From: JAOPZW01 sp963789015
GTDB taxonomy: Bacteria; Actinomycetota; Thermoleophilia; Solirubrobacterales; Solirubrobacteraceae
Reading direction: 5' to 3'
Assembly: GCA_963789015.1 (NCBI GenBank)
Contig: CAWBIU010000001.1
Span: forward strand, 2,542,001-2,606,000
Length of the DNA stretch: 64,000 nt
This document shows, in pieces, positions 8,833 through 16,378 of this stretch. Under the pieces are notes generated by a model, which was not told the origin of the DNA, ran no database searches, and was given only the letters and a program-made list of their open reading frames with translations. Within the stretch, counting starts at the first letter, position 1. Every line of letters starts with the position of its first letter. The translations under genes and the position numbers were made by a program.

Positions 8833-10236
8833 TCAGGACTGGGTGAAGGGCAGGCGGACGTGGAAGGCCGTGGCGCCGGGCTCGGAGTCCAGCCACACCG
8901 ACCCGTCGTGGCGGTCGGTGACGATCCGGCGGACCGCCTCGAGGCCGAGGCCGGTGCCGCGGCCGACGTCCTTGGTGGTGAAGAACGCCTCGAACACGCG
9001 GTCCTGGATCTCCGCGGGGATCCCCGGACCGTCGTCGGCGATGTCGATGATCGCGCACGAGCCGTCGCGGCGCGTGGTGATCGTGATCGTGCCCGACTCG
9101 CCGAGGGCGTCGATCGCGTTGTCGAGCAGGTTCGTCCACACCTGGTTGAGCTCCGAGCCGCGGACGGTGAGCTTGGGCAGGCTGCGGTCGTAGTGGCGCT
9201 CGACCGCGATCGTCGTGTGCTTGAGGCGGTGGCCGAGGACGACGAGCGTCGTCTCCAGGCCCTCGTGCAGGTCGACCTCGACGAGGTCGCCGCGGTCCAT
9301 GTAGGCGTACGTCTTGACGGCGCCGACGAGCGCCGACATGCGCTTCGTGGACTCCGTGAGCTCGGCCGCCAGGCCGCCCGCGGTGAGGGTGGCGGCGACC
9401 CAGCGCACGGCGCTGTCGGTCGCCGGCCCGGCGAGCGCGGACACGCGATCGAGCCACGCCTGGTCGACGCCGGCGGCAGCGAGCGGCTCGGCGACCTGCC
9501 AGGCGTCGGCGACGCCGAGGTCCTCGAGGCGCCCGAGCAGCTCGTCCTCCGCGTCGGCGGCGTCGAGCACGTCGAGCGCGGTGCGCCCGGCGGCGCCCTC
9601 GAGCGCCTCGCGGTGGAGCGCCAGCAGCCCCTCGGCGTCCTCGCGCGAGATGCCGGCCTCGACGAAGCGCCGCAGCGTCGCATTGACGACGTCGAGCGCC
9701 TCGGTGAGCTGGGCGGCGGCGCGCTGGGCGGCGGCGGCCGGGTTGTTGAGCTCGTGGGCGAGCCCCGCGGCCATCGTGCCCAGCGCGGCGAGGCGCTCAC
9801 GGTTCTGCTCGACCGCCGTCACGCGGCTCATGACCGGCGCGACCTGGCGCATGACGCGCTGGTGGACGGCGGGCTGGGCGAAGGCGAGGCGGCGGAAGTC
9901 CTCGGCCGGGATGAGCGCGAGCCGGCACGCGGTGACCGCGTGCATCTCGACGCCGAGCTGGCCGCCGGTGAGCGCCGAGATCGCGCCCATCCACGTCGGC
10001 GCCACGTGGCGGCCGAGCGGCTCGGACCGGTCGCCCTCGATGAGCAGCGCCTGCGCGTCGCCCTCGAACAGCAGCAGCACCCCGGTGATCTCCTGGCCCT
10101 GGCGCGCGAGGACCTCGCCCGCCTCGGCGTCGCGCGGGACGGCGACGGCGACCCATTCGGCGAGCAGGTCGTCGCCGATGTCGTCGAACAGGTCGATCGA
10201 CCGCAGGTCGGCGAGCGTGACGGCCGCGGTGGTCAT
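8833..10236 (-). CDS. Cyclic-nucleotide-binding-domain sensor histidine kinase
   Basis: A 467-residue soluble kinase with no membrane helices. Residues about 10-135 form a cNMP/Crp-like effector domain. The phospho-acceptor His161 lies in the H-box GLAHELNNPAAAA, and the ATPase domain shows the N-box NQVWTNLLDNAIDAL, the G1 box DDGPGIP and the G2 box GTGLGL. A long helical region separates H-box and ATPase domain. The ATG overlaps the stop of the upstream response-regulator flavoprotein (ATGA), so kinase and cognate receiver are translationally coupled. The receiver fused to a flavoprotein suggests sensing of a soluble ligand or redox cue. The N-terminal domain ligand is unknown. Confidence 0.9.
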   Translation of the reverse strand: MTTAAVTLADLRSIDLFDDIGDDLLAEWVAVAVPRDAEAGEVLARQGQEITGVLLLFEGDAQALLIEGDRSEPLGRHVAPTWMGAISALTGGQLGVEMHAVTACRLALIPAEDFRRLAFAQPAVHQRVMRQVAPVMSRVTAVEQNRERLAALGTMAAGLAHELNNPAAAAQRAAAQLTEALDVVNATLRRFVEAGISREDAEGLLALHREALEGAAGRTALDVLDAADAEDELLGRLEDLGVADAWQVAEPLAAAGVDQAWLDRVSALAGPATDSAVRWVAATLTAGGLAAELTESTKRMSALVGAVKTYAYMDRGDLVEVDLHEGLETTLVVLGHRLKHTTIAVERHYDRSLPKLTVRGSELNQVWTNLLDNAIDALGESGTITITTRRDGSCAIIDIADDGPGIPAEIQDRVFEAFFTTKDVGRGTGLGLEAVRRIVTDRHDGSVWLDSEPGATAFHVRLPFTQS

Positions 10237-11924
10237 GCCTCGACGAGGTACTGGTGGACGAGCGAGACGGCCATCGACCCCTCGCCGACGGCGCTGGCCA
10301 CGCGCTTGATCGAGCGCGAGCGCACGTCGCCGGCGACGAACACTCCGGGCACGCTCGTCTCGAGCAGGTAGGGGTCGCGCTTCAGGCGCCAGTCGTCGCC
10401 GGCCACGTCGGGCCCGGCGAGGATGAAGCCATGGGGATCGCGCGCGACGACGCCGTCGAGCCAGTCGGTCCGCGGCTGGGCGCCGATGAACACGAAGCAC
10501 GCGTCGGCGTCGAGCGTCTCCTCGCCGCCGGCGCCGCTGATGTGCAGCCGTGCGAGCCGGCCGTCCTCGCCCTCGGCCGCGGTCGCGCTCGTGCCGGTGC
10601 GGACGCTGACGTTGCCGAGCGCGGCGATCTGCTCGATCAGGTAGTGCGACATCGAGCGCTCGAGCGTGTCGCCGCGCACGAGCATCGTCACGCTCCGCGC
10701 GAAGCCGCTGAAGTGCACCGCGGCCTGCCCGGCGGAGTTGGCGCCCCCGATGACGACGACGTCCTGCTCCGCGCACGCGCGCGCCTCGGTCATCGCCGCG
10801 CCGTAGTAGACGCCCGCGCCCGTGAGCTCGGCGAAGCCGGGGGCCCGATGCTGGCGGTAGGAGACGCCAGAGGCCACGAGCACGCAGTTGGCGCTGAGCT
10901 CGCCGCCGCCGCTGAGCTGCACGATGCGCCCGGCACCCTCGGCGCGCAGCGCGACCGCGTCCTGGATGGTGAGCAGCTCGGCCCCGAGGCGGCGGGCCTG
11001 GTCGGTGGCGCGGCGGGCGAGGTCCGAGCCGCTGAGTCCGGCCGGGAAGCCGAGGTAGTTCTCGATCCGGCTCGACTGGCCGGCCTGGCCGCCGGTCGCC
11101 TCGCGCTCGACGAGCACGGTGCGCAGGCCCTCCGAGGCGCCGTAGACCGCGGCGGCGAGGCCCGCCGGGCCGCCGCCGACGATGACGAGGTCGTAGTGGT
11201 CCTGGGCCGGGCGCCCGGCGACGCCGAGGCGCTCGGCGAGCTCGAGCACGGTCGGGCGCTCGAGCACCGTGCCGTCCTCGAGCAGCGCGACGGGCAGGCG
11301 GTCGTCGTCGACGCCGACGACGCGCAGCAGTTCGCGCGCCTCGCCGTCGCGCTCGACGTCCAGCCAGCGCGCGGGGACGCGGTTGCGGGCCAGGAAGTCG
11401 CGCAGGTCGTGGGTGTCCTTCGAGAAGCGATGCCCGACGACGCGGACCCCGCCGGCCTCGAGCGCGGCGCCCGACTCCCACGTCGTCAGCAGGTCCTCGA
11501 CGACCGGGAAGAGCTGCTCCTCGGGCGGGTCCCACGGCTTGAGCAGGTAGTAGTCGAGCGCGACCTCGTTGATCGCCTGGATCGCCGCCTCGGTGTCGGC
11601 GTAGGCGGTGAGCAGGACGCGCTTGGCGTCGGGCACGACGGTCCGCGCCTGGACGAGGAAGTCCGTCCCCGCCATGCCCGGCATGCGCTGGTCGGCGACG
11701 AGCAGCGCGACCTGGTCGCCGCGCGCGCGCAGGCGGCGCACGATGTCCAGCGCATCGGCGCCCGAGCCCGCGCGCATGACGCGGTAGCGCTCGCCGAAGC
11801 CGCGCCGCAGGTCGCGCGCGACCGCGGCGAGGACTGCCGGCTCGTCGTCGACGGCGATGATCGCCGGCCGGCGTTCGGCTTCTGGGGTGGCGGACGCGCG
11901 TGGCGCCGTTTCCGTGTCGGTCAT
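10233..11924 (-). CDS. Response regulator fused to thioredoxin-reductase-like FAD oxidoreductase
   Basis: A 563-residue fusion. Residues about 20-140 are a receiver domain with the acidic pair Asp26/Asp27, phospho-acceptor Asp78 in LLVADQRMPG, Thr106 and Lys129 in LLKPWD. A linker of about 100 residues (around 150-240) contains a thioredoxin-like segment. From about residue 243 there is a thioredoxin-reductase-like flavoprotein: FAD motif VIVGGGPAGLAAAVYGAS, the GGQ segment, NAD motif VVVIGGANSAGQA and C-terminal FVAGDVRSRSIKRVASAVGEG. The place where thioredoxin reductases carry CxxC reads TEARACAEQD, so the disulfide is absent and output is unlikely to be thioredoxin reduction. AGGAG precedes ATG 11924. 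It heads a minus-strand operon with the kinase and the zinc finger. Confidence 0.92.
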   Translation of the reverse strand: MTDTETAPRASATPEAERRPAIIAVDDEPAVLAAVARDLRRGFGERYRVMRAGSGADALDIVRRLRARGDQVALLVADQRMPGMAGTDFLVQARTVVPDAKRVLLTAYADTEAAIQAINEVALDYYLLKPWDPPEEQLFPVVEDLLTTWESGAALEAGGVRVVGHRFSKDTHDLRDFLARNRVPARWLDVERDGEARELLRVVGVDDDRLPVALLEDGTVLERPTVLELAERLGVAGRPAQDHYDLVIVGGGPAGLAAAVYGASEGLRTVLVEREATGGQAGQSSRIENYLGFPAGLSGSDLARRATDQARRLGAELLTIQDAVALRAEGAGRIVQLSGGGELSANCVLVASGVSYRQHRAPGFAELTGAGVYYGAAMTEARACAEQDVVVIGGANSAGQAAVHFSGFARSVTMLVRGDTLERSMSHYLIEQIAALGNVSVRTGTSATAAEGEDGRLARLHISGAGGEETLDADACFVFIGAQPRTDWLDGVVARDPHGFILAGPDVAGDDWRLKRDPYLLETSVPGVFVAGDVRSRSIKRVASAVGEGSMAVSLVHQYLVEA

Positions 11925-12006
11925 CGTGCTCCTGCGTGGCGAGAGAGGGGCATGCCCCCGAGAGCATGCCGTACGCGTGTGCTCGGCTTCAGACGATCGT
12001 GCGCGC

Positions 12007-12012
12007 TACCGT
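12007..12012 (+). promoter_or_regulatory. -10 element of a leaderless promoter (SUI1-like gene)
   Basis: TACCGT ends 7 bases before ATG 12020, leaving no room for a ribosome binding site; transcription should start at or next to the start codon. Confidence 0.5.
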
Positions 12013-12019
12013 CGGCGCC

Positions 12020-12355
12020 ATGCCCAAGCGCGGAGCCAAGGTCGTGTGGTCCAGCGACGACGGGGACCTGCGCAAGGCCCGCGATCCGACCCCGGCGCAG
12101 CGCTCCGCGGCGACCGGCGGCCGCGTCAAGGTGCGCCGCGAGACGAGCGGCCGGCGCGGCAAGGCGGTCACCACGATCGCCGGCGTCCCGCTCGGCGACG
12201 ACGCGCTGCGCGAGCTCGCCGGGCGCCTGAAGAAGCGCTGCGGCGTCGGCGGCTCGGTCAAGGACGGCGTCATCGAGCTGCAGGGCGACCACCGCGACGT
12301 GGTCGTCGAGACGCTGCGCGGCGAGGGCTACGACGTCGTGCTCGCGGGCGGCTGA
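12020..12355 (+). CDS. SUI1/eIF1-like translation factor (YciH family)
   Basis: A 111-residue basic protein with a C-terminal SUI1 domain: KVRRETSGRRGKAVTTIAG, then LKKRCGVGGSVKDGVIELQGDH, the conserved GGxVKxGxIxLQG-like core. Bacterial YciH-type proteins resemble eIF1, which discriminates start codons; the bacterial role is less certain. ATG 12020 is preceded by a leaderless-type -10 box rather than a Shine-Dalgarno. It stands alone, divergent from the two-component operon. Confidence 0.88.
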   Translation: MPKRGAKVVWSSDDGDLRKARDPTPAQRSAATGGRVKVRRETSGRRGKAVTTIAGVPLGDDALRELAGRLKKRCGVGGSVKDGVIELQGDHRDVVVETLRGEGYDVVLAGG

Positions 12356-12421
12356 CCGAGGATTCCCGCCCGCCTCCCGCCCGGGCGTAGACTCGGATCT
12401 CTCACGAACGGAAGGTCAACC

Positions 12422-12623
12422 ATGTCTGATCAGGAGTCACACGGCGACTTCGCCGCGGGCGAGCGCACCAAGCCGCAGGGGCCGGCGCGCGACTTCGCCG
12501 AGGGCGAGGAGAAGGAAGGGCCGGGCCGCGAGCGGGACTTCGCCGAAGGCGAGGAGCGCAAGCCACCCGGCCGACGATCACGACTTCGCCGAGGGCCAGG
12601 AGCGCGAGCGGCCCGAAGAGTAG
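12422..12623 (+). pseudogene. Small acidic DFAEGE-repeat protein, frameshifted
   Basis: After GGAAGG at 12411-12416, ATG 12422 opens a short highly charged protein with a repeated motif of about 14 residues: DFAAGERTKPQG, DFAEGEEKEGPG, DFAEGEERKPPG. The fourth repeat, DHDFAEGQERERPEE followed by TAG at 12621-12623, lies in another frame. Removing one C near 12573 would join all four repeats into a 66-residue protein. The sharp end of the repeat series at a 1-base shift points to a sequence error. No function is known to me; such polar repeats suggest a disordered protein. A TAGACT element upstream (about 12388) is a possible -10. Confidence 0.55.
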
Positions 12624-12638
12624 GGCCGCGGCGGGCCG

Positions 12639-13814
12639 TCAGCCGACGCGGACGAGCCCGCGCGGCAGGTCGTGCAGCCGCTCGTGGCCCGTCTCGGTCA
12701 CGAGCAGCAGCTCGCCCGTCTGCACGCCGGCGCGCTCGTCCGGCGTGACCACGTTGGGTTGCACGACGACGGTCATGCCGGCCTCGAACGTGAACTTCGG
12801 GACCGGGGCGATCTGTCGGCTCGCGGAGCCGAGCACCGGCGGCAGGTAGCCGCCGACGTAGCCGTGGACGAGGTCGTCGCGGATCGTGAAGCCGGCGTCC
12901 TCGATGACGTGTGAGGCCTCGAGGAGGTCGGCCGCGGTCGCGCCCGCGCGCAGGCGCCCGGCGACGGCGTCGAACGCCGCGTCGGCGACGGCGTGCAGCT
13001 CGCGGTGGAGATCCGACGGCTCCGCGGCGACCGCGAACGTCCGCAGCGCTTGCGCCGTGTACTCCCAGAAGCTCGCGCTGATCTCGCACGTGAGCACGTC
13101 GCCGGCGGCGAGCGCGCGGTCCGAGGCCCACTGCGCGGGCACGCTGATCTGCGGCGCGTCCATCGGCGTCGCGGCCAGGTAGTGGATGTGCGTCGTCGCG
13201 CCCGCGGGTACGTAGGCCCGCTCGATCGCGTCGCCGAGCGCCCGCTCGCCGGTTCCCGGCCGTGCCGCCCCGGCCAGCGCGCGCACGCCGGCGTCGGTGA
13301 GCCGTGCCGCGTGCCGGATCCACTCGATCTCCTCGGCCGACTTGACCTGGCGCAGCCGCGTGTACGCGCCCGACAGGTCGACGACGTCGGCGGCGATCGC
13401 CACCAGCGCGGCGTGCATCCGGTACCCGATCGCGCCGATGACCCCGATCCGCCGTCCCGCGGCCCCGCGGCGCGCCAGCTCTGAGACCGCCGTCACCGCC
13501 GGGTGCTCGCCGATGTAGGCGACCTCCGCCTCGGTGGCGATCCGCGTCGCGTTGGGGACGTGGTTGTAGAAGCCGACGAACAGCGCGTCGGGCTCGCCCG
13601 GCGTGATCACCGCGATGGCCTCGCGCGTGACCGGCCAGCGCGTGAGCCAGCCGATCGCGCTGCCCGAGCGGTCCGCGCCGCGCACGACGACGTGCTCGAC
13701 GTCGTGCTCGGCCATCGCCGCCGCCAGCGCGTCGTGGCGGCGGCGCAGCTCGGCGTCGCTGAAGCGCGGGTAGGGCGAGGCGAGCGGGCCGGTGGCCGTC
13801 GCCGCCGCGCTCAA
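12639..13814 (-). CDS. M24-family (creatinase/aminopeptidase P fold) protein with lost metal site
   Basis: A 391-residue pita-bread-fold protein, with creatinase N-domain (about 1-155) and M24 domain (from about 160). By eye alignment the five metal ligands D, D, H, E, E of M24 peptidases read Glu244, Gln255, His317, Gln352 and Gly367, so it should not bind the usual dinuclear metal. Metal-free M24 proteins such as creatinase hydrolyse C-N bonds by acid-base chemistry, which is a plausible role here. TTG 13814 overlaps the stop of the upstream M24 gene (TTGA), coupling the two. No ATG or GTG fits nearby, so the start is somewhat uncertain. It is the last gene of the minus-strand catabolic operon. 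Confidence 0.82.
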   Translation of the reverse strand: MSAAATATGPLASPYPRFSDAELRRRHDALAAAMAEHDVEHVVVRGADRSGSAIGWLTRWPVTREAIAVITPGEPDALFVGFYNHVPNATRIATEAEVAYIGEHPAVTAVSELARRGAAGRRIGVIGAIGYRMHAALVAIAADVVDLSGAYTRLRQVKSAEEIEWIRHAARLTDAGVRALAGAARPGTGERALGDAIERAYVPAGATTHIHYLAATPMDAPQISVPAQWASDRALAAGDVLTCEISASFWEYTAQALRTFAVAAEPSDLHRELHAVADAAFDAVAGRLRAGATAADLLEASHVIEDAGFTIRDDLVHGYVGGYLPPVLGSASRQIAPVPKFTFEAGMTVVVQPNVVTPDERAGVQTGELLLVTETGHERLHDLPRGLVRVG

Positions 13815-15187
13815 CGCAGCGCGGCGGTCGCGCCCGCGTCGCCGGCCACGCGGCCGTTGCCGGCGTGGATCGGCGTCGCCTCCTGGGCCTCGTCGTCCAG
13901 GTGCGTGTTCAGGTTCGACGCCCGGTCGCGCTCGAGCGGCAGCGTGCCGCCGACCGTGTAGTACGGCTGGCCCGCGATCAGCAGGTCCTCGGCCGGGAAG
14001 CGCGTGATGACCTCGCAGCCCGTCGCCGTGACGACCAGCTGCTCCTCGATGCGCGCCGCGCCGTCCTTCGACGGCCAGAAGGTCTCGAGCGCGAAGACCA
14101 TGCCCTCGCGGATCTCCTCGGGGTCGTCGAGCGAGACGAGCCGCGAGAAGATCGGCTTCTCCCAGATCGACAGGCCGACGCCGTGCCCGAACTGCAGGGC
14201 GAAGGCCGCCTCCTCGTCCGGGAAGCCGAACTCGGTGGCCTGCGGCCACACCTGGACGACCTCGGCCGTCGTCGCGCCCGGCTTGATCAGCGCCATCGCC
14301 GCGTCGAGGTAGTAGCGGCAGCGCTTGTAGGCGTCGACGAGCGCGCGCGACGCGCTGCCGATCGCGAACGTGCGGTAGTAGCACGTCCGGTAGCCCATGA
14401 ACGAGTGCAGGATGTCGAAGTAGGCCGGGTCGCCGGGACGCAGCGCGCGGTCGGTGTAGACGTGGGGGTGGGGGTTCGAGCGCTCGCCCGAGATGGCGTT
14501 GACGCCCTCGACGAACTCCGAGCCCATGTCGTAGAGCACCTTGTTGACGAGTCCGACGCACTCGTTCTCGCGCATTCCGGGCCGCATCGCCCGGTAGAGC
14601 TCCTCGTAGGCGGCGTCGACCATCCCGCACGCGGTGTTGAGCAGCGTGATCTCGTCCTGCGTCTTGATGACGCGGGCCTGCTGCATGAGCTGCTGGCCGT
14701 CGACGATCCGGATGCCCTCGGCCTGCAGCGCGAAGAGCACGGCCGGCTCGATCGCGTCGACGCCGACCGGCTCGCCGAGCAGCCCGCGCTCTTCGAGCTC
14801 GACCTTGATCTTGCGCGCGACGTTCTCGGCGCGGCCCGAGCCCGGCGACATCGCGCCGCGCATCGTCGAGATGCCCGCGCGCGAGCGCTCCTCGCCCAGC
14901 CACGGGCAGTAGAGCTGGTGGTGGCGGGCGGCCGAGCCGAAGTCCCACATGATCGGCTTCTCGTTCTGCGGGAGCAGGCAGAAGCGGTTGAGCTTGTCCT
15001 GCGCCCACGTCCCGATGTGGGTCGCCGTGATGTAGCGGATGTTGACCATGTCGAAGCACAGCAGCGCTCCGATCTCGGACTCCGCCAGGAGGGCCGTGAT
15101 GCGCGCGAGGCGCTCCTCGCGCAAGCGGTCGAAGCGGACCCGCTCCTCCCAGTCGACGCCCATGTTGCCGAATGTCTGAAGCTTCAT
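13811..15187 (-). CDS. M24-family metallopeptidase-like protein (DddP/creatinase-like)
   Basis: A 458-residue M24B protein. The N-domain contains ALLCFDMVNIRYITATH and the long spacing resembles DddP-type (DMSP lyase) members, though function within M24 varies widely. Aligned metal ligands are Asp258, Cys269 (normally Asp, in GYRTCYYRTFAIG), His335 in GHGVGL, Glu368 in FALETFWP and Glu381. A Cys in place of the second Asp is unusual and could alter or abolish metal binding. ATG 15187 lies directly downstream of a promoter and LacI-type operator. It forms a translationally coupled pair with the second, more degenerate M24 gene; the two might form a heteromer. Confidence 0.87.
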   Translation of the reverse strand: MKLQTFGNMGVDWEERVRFDRLREERLARITALLAESEIGALLCFDMVNIRYITATHIGTWAQDKLNRFCLLPQNEKPIMWDFGSAARHHQLYCPWLGEERSRAGISTMRGAMSPGSGRAENVARKIKVELEERGLLGEPVGVDAIEPAVLFALQAEGIRIVDGQQLMQQARVIKTQDEITLLNTACGMVDAAYEELYRAMRPGMRENECVGLVNKVLYDMGSEFVEGVNAISGERSNPHPHVYTDRALRPGDPAYFDILHSFMGYRTCYYRTFAIGSASRALVDAYKRCRYYLDAAMALIKPGATTAEVVQVWPQATEFGFPDEEAAFALQFGHGVGLSIWEKPIFSRLVSLDDPEEIREGMVFALETFWPSKDGAARIEEQLVVTATGCEVITRFPAEDLLIAGQPYYTVGGTLPLERDRASNLNTHLDDEAQEATPIHAGNGRVAGDAGATAALR

Positions 15188-15210
15188 CCCGACCGTCCTC
15201 CGTCCCTCAC

Positions 15211-15258
15211 TGCAAACGTTCGCACGGGCAACCTACGCGCCCGCGGGGGCAGCGTCAA
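15211..15258 (-). promoter_or_regulatory. Internal promoter with LacI-type operator (site O2)
   Basis: Read on the minus strand, TTGACG (15258-15253) and TAGGTT (15235-15230) are 17 bases apart, followed five bases later by TGCGAACGTTTGCA (15224-15211), the best palindrome of the three related sites (6 of 7 pairs). The promoter lies at the end of the upstream hydrolase gene; the -10 contains that gene's TAG stop. It lets the two M24 genes be transcribed and repressed independently of the ABC operon. Confidence 0.72.
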
Positions 15259-16348
15259 CCGCGCCGTCACGGGCCTGGCCCGGGCCGACGCCGAGGTGGT
15301 CGGCCATCCAGTCCGAGACGATCGGGCGCAGCAGGTAGGGGTAGTTCGAGACGACGTGGGTGCCGCCCTCGATGCAGATGAACTCGCCCTTCGGCGCGGC
15401 CTGCGCCTGCATCTCGGTCTGCTGCCACGGGACGAGGCGGTCGCGGTCGCCGGTCATGAACAGGGCCGGGATCTCGAGCGTCTCGAGCACGCCCGTGAGG
15501 TCCATCTTCAGCGCGACCTCGCGCGCCTCGTCGGCGTCGGCGGAGTGCGTCTTGACGATGAACGTCTCGCGGTTGACCGGCGGAAGCGAGTCCCAGATCT
15601 CGATGCGCTTGTAGGCGCCGCTGAGGCCGGCGACGGCGCGGATGCGCGGCTCGAAGCACGCCGCGCGCGGCGCCAGGTAGCCGCCCATGCTCTGGCCGAC
15701 CGCGCCGATCCGGTCGAGGTCGACGCCGAGGTCGTCGTGATCATGCAGCGCGTCGATCAGCGCGGTCACGCCGGCCTCGTAGTCGTGGCGCAGCGGCAGG
15801 TCGTAGGTCGACTCGCCCTGGCCGGGCCCGTCGAGCGAGATCGTCGCCATGCCGCGGCGCAGGAAGGCCGCCTCCATGTTGACGAGCTCCTCCTTGGTGG
15901 AGTCGAGCCCGGGGATGAGGATGACCAGCGGCGGGCGCTCGGCGCGCTCGGGGCGGCGCAGGTTGGCGGGCATCATGAAGCCGTCGAGCGGCGCCTCGAT
16001 GCGCCGCACCTCGTTGCCGAGCAGGCGGTGCGAGTCGTACAGCGCGGCGACCGACTTCTCGTGGACCGGGCGCACGCGGTTGACGTCGAGCACCCAGACG
16101 AACTTCGCGAAGTGGTAGGCGGCGGAGGCGCGCAGCCAGGCGTCGCCGGCCGTCACCGTCCGGCCCGCCGCCTCGGCCTCGCGGGCGAGCTCCGCGTGGC
16201 GGTCGCCGAGCGCGTCCCACGCGCCGAGCCAGTCGTCCCAGCGCTCGACGCCGCTCGCGGTGCGGACGAAGTCGTTGTGGTCGACGTTGGCGCCCGTGAA
16301 GCGGGGCGCCCAGTGATCGATGGCGGACTGCACCCGGGCGTCGGGCAC
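15233..16348 (-). CDS. Alpha/beta hydrolase, paralogue of 6492-7547
   Basis: A 371-residue hydrolase with the same helical cap and core fold as the gene at 6492. Nucleophile Ser is in GQSMGGYLAP, Asp in MTGDRDRLVPW and His in GGTHVVSNYPY. GTG 16348 is chosen because it matches the paralogue start and sits 8 bases after AGGAGG; the upstream in-frame GTG 16357 overlaps that Shine-Dalgarno. The C-terminus extends about 20 residues beyond the paralogue in an Ala/Gly/Pro-rich tail. Family members cleave C-C bonds (pseudooxynicotine hydrolase) or esters. It sits between the LVIVD protein and the M24 genes in the minus-strand operon. Confidence 0.88.
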   Translation of the reverse strand: MPDARVQSAIDHWAPRFTGANVDHNDFVRTASGVERWDDWLGAWDALGDRHAELAREAEAAGRTVTAGDAWLRASAAYHFAKFVWVLDVNRVRPVHEKSVAALYDSHRLLGNEVRRIEAPLDGFMMPANLRRPERAERPPLVILIPGLDSTKEELVNMEAAFLRRGMATISLDGPGQGESTYDLPLRHDYEAGVTALIDALHDHDDLGVDLDRIGAVGQSMGGYLAPRAACFEPRIRAVAGLSGAYKRIEIWDSLPPVNRETFIVKTHSADADEAREVALKMDLTGVLETLEIPALFMTGDRDRLVPWQQTEMQAQAAPKGEFICIEGGTHVVSNYPYLLRPIVSDWMADHLGVGPGQARDGAVDAAPAGA

Positions 16349-16378
16349 GGTGCGCACCTCCTCAGGTGATCGTTGTCG

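Noticed and set aside
13811..15187. DMSP lyase (DddP)
   Set aside because: Length and N-domain are similar but a key metal ligand is Cys instead of Asp and the context is unrelated to DMSP; function left open.
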